A stretch of 45,814 nucleotides of DNA from Oscillochloris sp. ZM17-4. Its GTDB lineage: Bacteria; Chloroflexota; Chloroflexia; Chloroflexales; Chloroflexaceae. Under the pieces are notes generated by a model. That model did not search any database, was not told the DNA's origin, and saw nothing but the letters and a program-made list of their open reading frames with translations. Position numbers and translations under genes: made by a program. How positions within the stretch are numbered: position 1 is the stretch's first letter; the number at the start of each line of letters is the position of its first letter. The stretch covers positions 24,853 through 70,666 of the forward strand of contig NZ_JAIEWN010000020.1 in assembly GCF_019599295.1 (NCBI RefSeq), given 5' to 3'. This document shows positions 1 through 7,897 of the stretch, in pieces.

Positions 1-125
1 TCATGCGCCAGGGCCAGGTGATCGAGCAGGGCGACCACGACGCCCTGCTGGCGGCGGGCGGCCACTACGCCGAGCTCTACTCGGCCTACTTCCGCCACCA
101 GGATGCCGGCTACCGGCCGTGGTAA
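1..125 (+). CDS. ABC transporter ATP-binding/permease protein, C-terminal end (partial)
   Basis: Only the last 40 or so codons are in the window; the gene starts upstream. The tail contains RQGQVIEQGDHDALLAAGG followed by HYAELYSAYFR. This matches the region after the H-loop in exporter-type ABC ATPases of the MsbA/LmrA class, where a G-x-I/V-x-E-x-G-x-H-x-x-L-L motif is followed by Y-x-x-L-Y/W. These proteins couple ATP hydrolysis to export of lipids, drugs or peptides at the cytoplasmic membrane. The substrate cannot be inferred from this fragment. Transcription is convergent with the exosortase locus, and the two are separated by a large inverted-repeat structure. Confidence 0.85.
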   Translation, partial: MRQGQVIEQGDHDALLAAGGHYAELYSAYFRHQDAGYRPW

Positions 126-175
126 TGCCGGCGGCGGGGGTTTGGGGGTGGCACTGCCACCCCCAAGAGATCTTT

Positions 176-385
176 GTTAGCGCGAATAAGCCTTGGGTCA
201 AGCCCCCGGCTGGCGACTGAAGTCGCGCCGGAGCGGCGCTGCGCGCCGGGCGTCGGCCTGCGCCGACGCCGGAACCGCCCGCGGAGGCGGGCGGTTGGCC
301 GCAGGCCCCCGCGCTGCGACTTCAGTCGCCAGCGGGGGGCACGCCCAGCGTGGCACCGCTTGACCCAGCGCTTATTCGCGCCAAC
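176..385. repeat. Large nested inverted repeat between convergent genes
   Basis: Outer arms of about 28 bp (176-203 and 358-385) are near-perfect complements, sharing GCGCGAATAAGC and GGGTCAAGC. Inside them lies a second perfect 17-bp pair (210-226 and 316-332) around GCGACTGAAGTCGC. The centre holds two further GC-rich stems, one around 255-275 and one around 276-297 (AACCGCCCGC against GCGGGCGGTT). The element sits between convergent ends. It could be a non-autonomous mobile element (MITE-like), a dispersed structured repeat, or a bidirectional terminator. No coding potential is apparent in 126-410. Confidence 0.7.
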
Positions 386-410
386 AGAAAGCTAGGTCTG
401 GGCGGCAGCC

Positions 411-1709
411 CTAGCGTAGCCGCCGGCGCAGATCGGCGATCCCGTCGCGCACTTGGCTCAGCGGGTCGGTGACGCTCCAGGTGCCGGGCTCGGCCGTGGC
501 GTGGATGAAGCCGCTCAGGCGGAACCAGAAGATGCCCATGCGGTAGAGCGGCATGATCGGCAGCAGCCACAGCGTGCGCAGCAGCCGCCGCTGGCTGGCG
601 GCGTCAACCCCGATCAGCGCGACGGCGACCCAGCCGACCTCGACCAGCAGGTAGAACCCGTAGAGCACCAGCAGCGCGCTGACGATCAGCGCGGACGAGT
701 AGCCGAAGCCGATCAGCACCGGCAGCAGCATCGTCCAGATCAGGCGCGGGAAGGCCAGGGTGTGGTCGACCAGCAGCACCCGGCTGGGCACGAAGCCGAA
801 CGGCTGCCAGAATGGCCGGCGCATCAGGCGCGTGTAGCGCGCGCTGACCTCGAGCTGGCCGCGCTGCCAGCGCACCCGCTGCGCGTAGAGCCGCGCGAGC
901 GACTCGATCGGGTGGACGTAGGCGATCGCCTCGGTGATGCAGCTGATCCGCTCGTCGGTCAGCACCTCGTAGAGCTGGAAGGTCAGGTCGGTGTCCTCCG
1001 TCACCGTCTCCTGGCTGTAGAGCAGCGTGCGCAGCAGCACGCTGCGCCGAAAGAACGAGAAGGCCCCCGAGAGCGTGTAGAGGTTCTGCTGGAGGGTCTG
1101 GTAGGTGCGCCCGACGTTGAAGGCGGTCAGGTACTCCAGAAACTCGCACTCGCCGAGCAGGCGCGGGATGGGCGGCGCGCCCGGCTCCGGCTCCAGCACC
1201 TGGATGGCGCCCGTCCCCGCCGCCAGCTGCGGGTCGGCCTCCATCACCGTGACGATCTGCGCGATCGCGTCGGGCGCGAGGGCGGCGTCGCTGTCGAGGT
1301 TGCAGATATACTGCCCGCGCGCCATGTGGATGCCGGCGTTGAGCGCGCGCGACTTGCCGCGCCCGATCAGGGTGTGCCAGTGCATCGCCAGCCGCAGCTC
1401 GCCGTGTACGCGGGAGAAGATCGCAAACGAGTCGTCGCTGGTCCCGTTGTCGATCAGCAGCACATCGATCTGGCCGGTCGGGTAGGTCTGCGCCGCGATC
1501 GAGCGCAGGCATGTCTCAAGCGTGTCGGCGCTGTTGTAGACCGGCACGATGATCGTGACCAGCGGGAAGTGAGCGAGCGCAGGGTAGCGGCGGCGGCGCC
1601 GCTGCGCGAGCGTGCCGACCAGGCTGGCCAGGGTGGTCAGCCCATCGACCAGCATCGGCGCCAGCAGCCAGACGCCCCAGAAGATCAGGTTGGTGATGAG
1701 ATCGCTCAT
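411..1709 (-). CDS. Family 2 glycosyltransferase, exosortase-G-associated type
   Basis: A 432-residue membrane glycosyltransferase. An N-terminal membrane segment (residues 5-30) is followed by a GT-A catalytic domain with PVYNSADTLETCLRSI, the DNG nucleotide-sugar motif, a DSD (DxD-type) metal site, TEDTDL and the processive-type QRVRW motif. C-terminal hydrophobic segments follow. Known: GT2 enzymes move sugars from nucleotide donors to lipid or protein acceptors at the membrane. It lies immediately downstream of the exosortase gene, with only a 7-bp repeat array between them. That arrangement matches the GT2 of XrtG loci, so it may glycosylate the sorted protein or make its glycan anchor (inference). 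The start is the ATG at 1709. Confidence 0.85.
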   Translation of the reverse strand: MSDLITNLIFWGVWLLAPMLVDGLTTLASLVGTLAQRRRRRYPALAHFPLVTIIVPVYNSADTLETCLRSIAAQTYPTGQIDVLLIDNGTSDDSFAIFSRVHGELRLAMHWHTLIGRGKSRALNAGIHMARGQYICNLDSDAALAPDAIAQIVTVMEADPQLAAGTGAIQVLEPEPGAPPIPRLLGECEFLEYLTAFNVGRTYQTLQQNLYTLSGAFSFFRRSVLLRTLLYSQETVTEDTDLTFQLYEVLTDERISCITEAIAYVHPIESLARLYAQRVRWQRGQLEVSARYTRLMRRPFWQPFGFVPSRVLLVDHTLAFPRLIWTMLLPVLIGFGYSSALIVSALLVLYGFYLLVEVGWVAVALIGVDAASQRRLLRTLWLLPIMPLYRMGIFWFRLSGFIHATAEPGTWSVTDPLSQVRDGIADLRRRLR

Positions 1710-1710
1710 A

Positions 1711-1738
1711 TATCGGCTATCGGCTATCGGCTATTGGC
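1711..1738. repeat. Heptanucleotide tandem repeat (TATCGGC)4
   Basis: Four head-to-tail 7-bp units, three identical (TATCGGC) and one TATTGGC, lie directly between the glycosyltransferase start and the exosortase end. The exosortase stop codon (1731-1733) falls inside the array. It is one of about twelve 7-bp-period arrays in the window and is not paired with an inverted copy. Confidence 0.8.
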
Positions 1739-2330
1739 TATTCTCCCGCCCCAGCATCCGCACGGTCGGGGCGGTGAGCAGGTACCAGTAGATGCTGATC
1801 GTGAGGATGAAGAAGACGCCCTTGCCGACCAGCGAGTGCGCAATCACCAGCGCCTCCTTGCCGAACAGCTGGAGCATGGCGATGATCAGCAGCACCCGCA
1901 GCACGTTGGCGATCCAGGTGAGGCCGCAGCCGATCAGGATCGCGCGGGCGCGCTGCGCGCGACTCTGCCCGGGGTAGAACAGCAGCAGGCTGATGAAGAC
2001 GATCATCTCCAGCAGGCCCGATGACTCAACCCCGACCTTGAGCAGCGTCCAGCCCACATCCTGGCTCACGACCATCACCAGCAGAGATGTCGGCGCACCG
2101 GCGAAGATGCGGGTCGGCAGGTTGAGCGGCACAGAGAGCTGATGCACGCTCCATGCGATCGACTGGCCGAGCAGCAGGTCCAGGTTCAGCGGGTCGCGGG
2201 CCAGCATGGTCAGCCCATAGGCGCAGCCGATCGTCGCCACCACGTAGAAGAGGATCCATACGCGGTACACGCGCAGGAAGAGGACCACGCCGCCCCAGAT
2301 CAGGGCGGTCGGGATGAGCCACAGGCTCAC
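1731..2330 (-). CDS. xrtG: Exosortase family protein, XrtG-like
   Basis: A 199-residue polytopic membrane protein. Exosortases are membrane transpeptidases that cleave C-terminal sorting signals and transfer the protein to an anchor. Their triad is Cys, Arg and His. Here the Arg motif is NVLR (Asn142-Arg145) and the His motif is IAHSLVGKGVFF (His165). The usual C-[ST]-G nucleophile motif reads S-S-G (Ser103-Gly105, in VGVESSGLLEM), so Ser replaces Cys. The GTG start at 2330 overlaps the upstream stop by four bases (GTGA), which indicates translational coupling to the putative substrate gene. The family call rests on these motifs plus the neighbours (GT2, PTPS, PTPS-related membrane protein). 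The exact subfamily needs an HMM search. Confidence 0.82.
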   Translation of the reverse strand: MSLWLIPTALIWGGVVLFLRVYRVWILFYVVATIGCAYGLTMLARDPLNLDLLLGQSIAWSVHQLSVPLNLPTRIFAGAPTSLLVMVVSQDVGWTLLKVGVESSGLLEMIVFISLLLFYPGQSRAQRARAILIGCGLTWIANVLRVLLIIAMLQLFGKEALVIAHSLVGKGVFFILTISIYWYLLTAPTVRMLGRENSQ

Positions 2331-3052
2331 GCCTGCCTCGCCCGCATGCGCGCCGCCAGCCCGGCGACGCCCAGCACGATCACCAGCAGCAGCCCCAGCC
2401 CGAGCGCGTCGGCGGGGCTCCACTGCACCTCCTGGCTGCTGTCGCACCAGCCGCTGCCGCCGCCGTTGCCCTGCTTCGAGTCCAGAGTCATCCGCATGGT
2501 CTGCCCGGCCTGGATGCCGAGCTGCGCGAAGCTGACGCCCCACTCGACACGGTGGCCGCCATCCGCCTGCGACTCGCCCCAGTCTACGTCGCGGGAGATC
2601 TCCGCCACCTTCTCGCCCCGCCCGTCCAGCACATCGATGTCAACCTTCGAGCTGTTCTTGCCCGGCTTATAGCTCACCACCACGATCCGGTCGGCGGCCG
2701 AGCTGTAGCTCCCATCGTTGTTGGTGTCGATGCGCAGCTGCAGGCTCAGCGTCTGATTGCTGCCGCCGAAGGTCTCCGCCATAAAGTAGGCCGTCGGGTC
2801 ATCTGCCACCGTCGCAAAGAAGAAGCCGGCCAGGTCGGCCCGGCTGCTGCTACAGTCGTCAGCGGGGTCGGGGATGCAGGACTGACCGCCCCAGTCGCCG
2901 AACTGCCCGTCGAGCACGATTGCGCCGCCCGAGGTGCCGGTGGCCCCGCACGAGCCAGCGCCCTGGGCGCGCGCCGGGGCCGGCGAGAGCAGCAGGGCCG
3001 CGCCGAGCGCGATCAGGAGGACGGCAGATGTCCAGGGCTGGGCATGGGTCAT
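2327..3052 (-). CDS. Secreted protein with C-terminal exosortase sorting signal (putative XrtG substrate)
   Basis: A 241-residue protein. Residues 1-29 form a signal peptide ending ARAQG. The body carries a beta-rich domain beginning VLDGQFGDWGG, like the DG-x-F-x-DW domains of CBM9-like surface proteins, with six Cys (e.g. SCGATGTSGG, SCIPDPADDC, GWCDSS). The C-terminus has the tripartite form of exosortase substrates: a short motif (WSPADALG), one hydrophobic segment (LGLLLVIVLGVAGLAA) and a basic tail (RMRARQA). A good Shine-Dalgarno site (GCAGGAGGG) precedes ATG 3052. The ATG overlaps the upstream stop (ATGA), and the exosortase start overlaps this gene's stop. Placement between exosortase and membrane partner makes it the obvious dedicated substrate (inference). 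Confidence 0.8.
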   Translation of the reverse strand: MTHAQPWTSAVLLIALGAALLLSPAPARAQGAGSCGATGTSGGAIVLDGQFGDWGGQSCIPDPADDCSSSRADLAGFFFATVADDPTAYFMAETFGGSNQTLSLQLRIDTNNDGSYSSAADRIVVVSYKPGKNSSKVDIDVLDGRGEKVAEISRDVDWGESQADGGHRVEWGVSFAQLGIQAGQTMRMTLDSKQGNGGGSGWCDSSQEVQWSPADALGLGLLLVIVLGVAGLAARMRARQA

Positions 3053-5565
3053 GGCGTGCTCCCTCCTGCGGCGGGGTATGGGTGCCTGATCGGGGCGGCG
3101 GCGTGCGCCATACCCCACCGGTCGAGCATGATTATTAGCGCAAGGGTCGCGGCGCTCAGCAGCCAGCCCGCTGCCTCGATCGGCGTGCGCCCGACGGTCA
3201 TCGTCACCGTGTGGGTGCCGGCCGGCGCGTCGAAGGCCAGCAGCCGATCATACGAGGTGTTCGGCACGTTGGTGTCATCGACTCGCACCCGCGCGCCATC
3301 AAAGGCGGCGACCGGCACCAGCAGCCGCTGGGGGGCGTCGAGCGTGTAGGTAAAGATGTAGCCCTGGTCGTCGGCCCGATAGTCGGCGAGCGGGATGGCG
3401 CGGCGGGGCGGCGCGGCGTCCGGCGTCAGGCCCAGCAGCTCGGACAGCAGCTGCGCGGCGGCCGGGTCGCGGGTCAGGCTGGCGTGGTAGGGCAGGTTCA
3501 TCCCGACAAACCAGACCTGCGCCGGCCCGATCTGGCGGTAGCCGACGGCGGCGGCCCGCTCGCCGAGGTAGTCGAAGCTCAGGGTGGCTTCGTCCAGCCC
3601 CTGCGGCACGCTGGCGTACCAGCGCTCGCCCGCGCTGCCGAGCGGGAGCAGCCGGTAGCTGGCCCCCGCGCCCTCCACCAGCGGCGGCTCAGCGCCAAGC
3701 TCAACCGGCTCGCCCCAGACCCCGAGGAAGCGCGGGATGTGGGCCAGCGGGTCGGGCGCCACCCCGGTCAGATCGACCACGACGCGCACGCCGGCGGCGG
3801 CGGCGGCGCGGGCCAGCTCCTCGGCGGCGGCCCGGTCGTGCCAGCGGAAGCCGGCGAGCACCACGCACTGGTAGCGCTCCAGCTCATCGAGCGTGTAGTC
3901 GTCGAGGTAGGGCGAGTCGCCGTGCATCAGGCCGGGGAATAGCAGCGACAGCCCCTGCGTGCCGCGGCCGATCCCGAGCGCCGGCCAGTCGGCCAGCGTC
4001 GCCCGCGGCCCGCCCCCCCGCGTGTAGAGTGTCGCCTCGGGGCCAGGGGTGTCGGCGCGGAAGCCGCGCTGCGCCAGCGCCGCCGCGATCTGCTGGCGGC
4101 GCGGCTGGCGGTTCAGCAGCACCACCGCATCGACGCCATAGAGGTCGAGCCGGTCGGCCAGGTAGCTGGGCGCGCCCGTGACGAGCGCCTCATTGAGCAT
4201 GGCGACCGTGCTGGCGGTGTGGGCGCCCTGGTAGGCCCAGCCAAAGATCTGCTCGCGCCCGGCGTCGGCGCTGAAGGCGTAGGAGGCGCTGGAGCCGAGC
4301 CGGCTCTCGTCGAGGGTGGCCACCCGCCAGCCGTCCGTCGTCGCCAGGCGCTGGGCGATGCCGGCCACGTCGGGGGCGAGCGGGCGGGTGTGGATGAGCG
4401 GCAGCGAGCCGACGCCCTCGGCGGCGATCAGCAGGCCGATCACCACCCGGAAGCCGAGGGCCAGGGCGGGCAGTCGCCAGATGATCGCCAGCAGCAGCAT
4501 GAAGCTGGCCGCGCCGAGGAAGCGCAGCGGCCAGAAGAGCTGGTGGAAGGGCAGGCTGCGCCACAGATCATTTACGCCCGGCGCGGTCATCAGGATCGCC
4601 CCGAGGCCGACGAGGCTGAGGGCGACCGGCTGGGCCCGGCGGCCGGCCCGCACGAAGAGCAGCGCCAGCGGCAGCACCACCAGGGTCAGGCCGACATAGA
4701 TCGCCTCCGGGTCGCCGATCCGCCCGCGCGGGTTCAGGTACTGGAGCAGCGGGATGACCGCCAGCGCCTCGCTCATGGCGTCGGCGTTGAGCTCGGTGAT
4801 CCCGCCGGTCAGGCTGGGCAGCAGCCACCAGCCGCAGAGCATAATGCCGAAGGCCGCCGCGGCCAGCGCGCGCGCCGCCCTGGCCGGCGTGCTCAGGCCG
4901 GAGGCCGCCCAGAGCGCGGCCAGGGCAAAGGCGCAGACGCCATAGATCGCGGCCATCATCGCGTGGCTCAGCACCAGCGCGGCGAAGATCGCCGTCAGCG
5001 CCAGCAGGTGTCGCCGGCGGCCGCCCGGCTCAAGCGCGCGGAGCAGCGCGTAGACGGCGGCCGGCAGCAGCGCCGTGGCCAGGGCGCGCGGCAGGTTGCC
5101 CTCGGCCAGCCCGACCCGCAGGTTGTCCGGCAGGATCATGAACAGCGCCCCGCCCAGCGTGGTCGCCCACAGCCCGACCCAGCGCCGGTAGAGCAGCCAG
5201 CTGAGGCCGCCGAGCAGCGCGCAGAGCATGACCATCCAGCCCGCCGCGGCCACGCTGTCGCCGAGGGGCAGCGTGATCGCGACGAGCAGGTAGTAGGGAA
5301 GGGGCGGGTAGTAGCGCAGCATCTGGGTGCCCATATACCAGCTGGGCAGCAGCGCGGGGTAGAGCGAGCCTGAGCGGATGCGCTCGCCAAGGTACTTGGC
5401 CTTCAGGACGTGGCCCAGGGTGTCGGAGCCCCAGGGGAAACGCGCAGCGCCGCCGGGCGCGAGCAGGGGGAGAAAGATCGCTAGGGCGAGGGCGGTAAGA
5501 ATGGCCGACGCCACCAAGAGGCGTCGGCCATCGTCGCTGTGGGCTGATTGTTGATTGCTTTGCAT
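3049..5565 (-). CDS. Large polytopic membrane protein, PTPS-related (GT-C-like)
   Basis: An 838-residue protein. The N-terminal half (about residues 15-400) holds about ten membrane helices; the C-terminal half is a soluble, probably extracytoplasmic part ending in one more helix. The first loop has WGSDTLGH and then YPPLPYY. This resembles the 6-pyruvoyl-tetrahydropterin-synthase-related membrane family found beside XrtG and more generally the GT-C fold. The likely role is glycosyl or lipid transfer in the same pathway as the exosortase (inference). The stop overlaps the substrate gene start (ATGA). No clear Shine-Dalgarno precedes ATG 5565; the PTPS-like gene ends 50 bp upstream and probably supplies the transcript. 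Confidence 0.75.
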   Translation of the reverse strand: MQSNQQSAHSDDGRRLLVASAILTALALAIFLPLLAPGGAARFPWGSDTLGHVLKAKYLGERIRSGSLYPALLPSWYMGTQMLRYYPPLPYYLLVAITLPLGDSVAAAGWMVMLCALLGGLSWLLYRRWVGLWATTLGGALFMILPDNLRVGLAEGNLPRALATALLPAAVYALLRALEPGGRRRHLLALTAIFAALVLSHAMMAAIYGVCAFALAALWAASGLSTPARAARALAAAAFGIMLCGWWLLPSLTGGITELNADAMSEALAVIPLLQYLNPRGRIGDPEAIYVGLTLVVLPLALLFVRAGRRAQPVALSLVGLGAILMTAPGVNDLWRSLPFHQLFWPLRFLGAASFMLLLAIIWRLPALALGFRVVIGLLIAAEGVGSLPLIHTRPLAPDVAGIAQRLATTDGWRVATLDESRLGSSASYAFSADAGREQIFGWAYQGAHTASTVAMLNEALVTGAPSYLADRLDLYGVDAVVLLNRQPRRQQIAAALAQRGFRADTPGPEATLYTRGGGPRATLADWPALGIGRGTQGLSLLFPGLMHGDSPYLDDYTLDELERYQCVVLAGFRWHDRAAAEELARAAAAAGVRVVVDLTGVAPDPLAHIPRFLGVWGEPVELGAEPPLVEGAGASYRLLPLGSAGERWYASVPQGLDEATLSFDYLGERAAAVGYRQIGPAQVWFVGMNLPYHASLTRDPAAAQLLSELLGLTPDAAPPRRAIPLADYRADDQGYIFTYTLDAPQRLLVPVAAFDGARVRVDDTNVPNTSYDRLLAFDAPAGTHTVTMTVGRTPIEAAGWLLSAATLALIIMLDRWGMAHAAAPIRHPYPAAGGSTP

Positions 5566-5615
5566 GGGTACACAACATACGTGGTTGCGAATCAGGTTGT
5601 CACTGCGAGAAGGGG

Positions 5616-6161
5616 CTATCCTGCCTCCTCCGCCTCGCTATATGAGATAGAGACTGTCGGCGACTCCCAGAGGGTGATCTTGGTAAGCTTCACGCCCGCC
5701 GGCCGCAAGATGGCGCGCATCTGCAAGTAGAGCAGGTGGCTCAGCACCTCAGCCGTCGGCTGGATGCGCTGGAAGGGCGGGAGCTCGTTGAGCAGGCAGC
5801 CATCGTAGGCGCGCACCGTCTGGATCATCGCGGCGCGCACCTCGCGGTAGCCGATGGTCACATGCTCATCGGCGCTCAGGCTGCTGTGCGAGCAGTTGAT
5901 CTGGAGCCGAAAGGTATGCTCGTGGATGGGGCCGTTCGACCCGGCGATGCGCACGTAGTGGCGGGCCTGAAAGTAGGTGTCCATCACCAGATCGTAGCGC
6001 GCGCCGGCGGGGGGGGCGATCAGCTCTTCTTCAAATTGCCAGAATACCTCTGGTAGCGGCGCTGGGCTGCGGGGGCTTTGGGGCGCAGGCGGCGACGCAG
6101 GCGCGGGGCGGTACTCAGTCGGGGATCGGAAGCCAAATATCTGTCCAAACGTCTTGATCAT
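5616..6161 (-). CDS. 6-pyruvoyl-tetrahydropterin synthase-like protein (XrtG-associated)
   Basis: A 181-residue protein. After a Pro-rich N-terminus (residues 14-37) comes a T-fold domain with the three zinc-ligand histidines of the PTPS/QueD family: His68 (FQARHY), His80 and His82 (IHEHTF). PTAE and LWESPT are present near the C-terminus. The catalytic Cys that normally lies between the first His and the HxH motif is absent (the stretch reads RIAGSNGPI), so classical PTPS or QueD chemistry is doubtful. PTPS-like proteins are regular members of XrtG loci. It is probably the first gene of the five-gene operon, with an extended -10 element at 6214-6222. Start ATG 6161; the Shine-Dalgarno is weak. 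Confidence 0.82.
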   Translation of the reverse strand: MIKTFGQIFGFRSPTEYRPAPASPPAPQSPRSPAPLPEVFWQFEEELIAPPAGARYDLVMDTYFQARHYVRIAGSNGPIHEHTFRLQINCSHSSLSADEHVTIGYREVRAAMIQTVRAYDGCLLNELPPFQRIQPTAEVLSHLLYLQMRAILRPAGVKLTKITLWESPTVSISYSEAEEAG

Positions 6162-6213
6162 CGCCTTGCGCCTACTCGTCGCTGGTTCACCGACGGCCTC
6201 TATTGAGACCGGG

Positions 6214-6222
6214 GTATTAGCA
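6214..6222 (-). promoter_or_regulatory. Extended -10 promoter of the exosortase operon
   Basis: TGCTAATAC on the minus strand, about 52 bp upstream of the PTPS-like gene. It fits the extended -10 form (TGn then TAnnnT-like hexamer) seen upstream of several genes here. No -35 box was recognised. Confidence 0.4.
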
Positions 6223-6338
6223 TACTGCGCGGCACACTACTCCACAATAGCTCTGATGGCAGGCATTGGTATGGGTGACAGGGGGATGATCATGCGTTAC
6301 CTACGGGCCATGTAGTAGGTTGTGGCGAATGGCCATAG

Positions 6339-6397
6339 ATCGCTCGTATCGCGCAGACGTGCCAGCAAAGCTGGCACGTCTGCGCGATACGAGCGAT
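6339..6397 (-). terminator. Perfect 28-bp hairpin with AAA loop
   Basis: Arms 6339-6366 and 6370-6397 are perfect complements separated by three bases. The hairpin lies 3' of the M29 aminopeptidase gene and before the exosortase operon, so a terminator role is likely. It lacks a T-tract on the minus strand. The rest of 6162-6474 shows no gene, apart from the promoter-like site above. Confidence 0.6.
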
Positions 6398-6474
6398 CAT
6401 GAAATAGCGGTGGGCCGAACAGCTGAGCCCGCGTTGGTGCGCCTGATCGCGTTCTGATGCGATCTGGTTCTTCG

Positions 6475-7716
6475 CTATGCGGAGAACGCCCACTCGCCGG
6501 CGCGCATCAGCGGCTCGGCGTTGCCGTCGGCGTCGAGGCCGTCGATGTCGATCTCCGCCGAGCCGATCATGAAGTCCACGTGGATGGCGCTCTCGTTGCC
6601 GCCGGCGGCCGCGAACTGCGCGTTGTCCATGGCCACGCCGCCGTCGATGTTGAAGCGGTAGGCCCGGCCGAGGGCGATGTGGCTGGCCGCGTTCTCGTCG
6701 AACAGCGTGTTGTAGAAGATCCGGTTGGCGCGGGCGATCGGCGAGCTCTCGGGCACTAGGGCCACCTCACCCAGGCGGGCCGCGCTCTCGTCGGTGGCGA
6801 TCAGGCGGCGCAGCACATCCTCGCCCGTGTCGGCGCGCACATCCACCACCCGGCCCTCGCGGAAGGCCAGGCTGAAGTCGTCGATCAAGCTGCCGCCCAG
6901 GTTCAGCGGCTTCGAGGCCCGCACGACCCCATCGACCCGGGCGCGGTGCGGCGCGGTGAAGACCTCTTCGGTGGGCAGGTTTGCCACGAACTCCACCCCG
7001 TTCTCGGCCCGCATCTTGCCGCTCACCCAGCGGTGGCCGTCGGCCAGGCCGAGGGTGAGGTCGGTGCCGGGGCCGCGGTAGCGCAGGGCGGCGTAGCGCT
7101 TGGCGTTGAGGTAGCCGCTGCGGGCGGCCAGGTCGGCGGTGTGCTGGAGCCAGGCGTCCACCGGGTCGGCCTCGCCGGTGCGGCAGGCCGCGAGGATGGC
7201 CTCCCAGAGCTTCGCCACCGCCTCGTCGGCCGGCAGGCCGGGGAAGACCTTGACGGCCCATCCCGGCGAGGGCGCGGCGATCACCAGCCAGTTCACGGCG
7301 GGGCGCGAGACGCGCTGGCCGATCGGCTGGCTCTTGTGGGCCGCCGTCTGCTGGACCATGCTGATCAGCTCCTGGTCCTGGCCGACCAGCAGGTCGGGGT
7401 CGCCCGAGGCGACGCTGATCAGGGCCGCGCCGGCGTCGATCAGCTCGACCTGGGCGCGCACCCGCCAGTCGGGGAACTCGCCGAACGAGTCGCGCGGGGC
7501 GTGCTGGAAGCGGGCCAGGGTCAGCGACTCATCATCGTAGAAGACGTGGACGTAGCGCGCGCCGGCCTGGTAGGCGCTGCGGGTGATCTCGCGCACCAGC
7601 GGGGCGACCCGCACATCGGCGCGCAGCAGCAGGTGCTGGCCGGGCTGGAGGTTCACGCCGACCTGCACGGCGATGTCGGCGTAGGCGGCCAGGGCAGAGT
7701 CTGCCGGGTTGCTCAT
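6475..7716 (-). CDS. M29 family aminopeptidase
   Basis: A 413-residue protein, the usual length for thermophilic aminopeptidases of family M29 (AmpS/PepS). These are cytoplasmic metallo-exopeptidases that remove N-terminal residues using two metal ions. The metal-ligand regions are visible: NLPTEEVFTAPH, then LVPESSPIA and DENAASHIALG, then IHVDFMIG with the His/Asp pair. ATG 7716 is chosen over the longer reading frame because a clear Shine-Dalgarno site (GAAGGAGC) lies just upstream and the N-terminus then aligns with the family. An extended -10 site is at 7756-7764. It is probably monocistronic, flanked by hairpins on both sides. Confidence 0.93.
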   Translation of the reverse strand: MSNPADSALAAYADIAVQVGVNLQPGQHLLLRADVRVAPLVREITRSAYQAGARYVHVFYDDESLTLARFQHAPRDSFGEFPDWRVRAQVELIDAGAALISVASGDPDLLVGQDQELISMVQQTAAHKSQPIGQRVSRPAVNWLVIAAPSPGWAVKVFPGLPADEAVAKLWEAILAACRTGEADPVDAWLQHTADLAARSGYLNAKRYAALRYRGPGTDLTLGLADGHRWVSGKMRAENGVEFVANLPTEEVFTAPHRARVDGVVRASKPLNLGGSLIDDFSLAFREGRVVDVRADTGEDVLRRLIATDESAARLGEVALVPESSPIARANRIFYNTLFDENAASHIALGRAYRFNIDGGVAMDNAQFAAAGGNESAIHVDFMIGSAEIDIDGLDADGNAEPLMRAGEWAFSA

Positions 7717-7755
7717 CGAGGGGCTCCTTCGGATCCGTGCGAGTTCATTGTGACT

Positions 7756-7764
7756 ATTGTAGCA
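7756..7764 (-). promoter_or_regulatory. Extended -10 promoter of the aminopeptidase gene
   Basis: TGCTACAAT on the minus strand, giving a predicted leader of about 33 nt before ATG 7716. No -35 box was recognised. Confidence 0.5.
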
Positions 7765-7830
7765 CCGGTGATCGGTGTGAGCGATCATGCTACGTCAGGT
7801 CTCAATCCCGCCTTATAGCTTCCCCGACAG

Positions 7831-7878
7831 CCCGACAGCCCGACCGATCCCTCATTGAGGATCGGTCGGGCTGTCGGG
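7831..7878 (-). terminator. Hairpin downstream of the OpgC-like gene
   Basis: A 20-bp perfect stem (7831-7850 with 7859-7878) built on repeats of GCCCGACA, which occurs in tandem at 7824-7845. It lies between the OpgC-like stop codon and the aminopeptidase promoter. It is a likely factor-independent or Rho-assisted termination site, without a T-tract. Confidence 0.5.
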
Positions 7879-7897
7879 GGAGCCGTAAGGTCGGTCA

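Noticed and set aside
453-2024. Long plus-strand frame (523 codons) opposite the glycosyltransferase and exosortase
   Set aside because: Composition is that of an antisense shadow (Arg/Gln/Pro/His-rich, no motifs); the minus strand carries clear family motifs.
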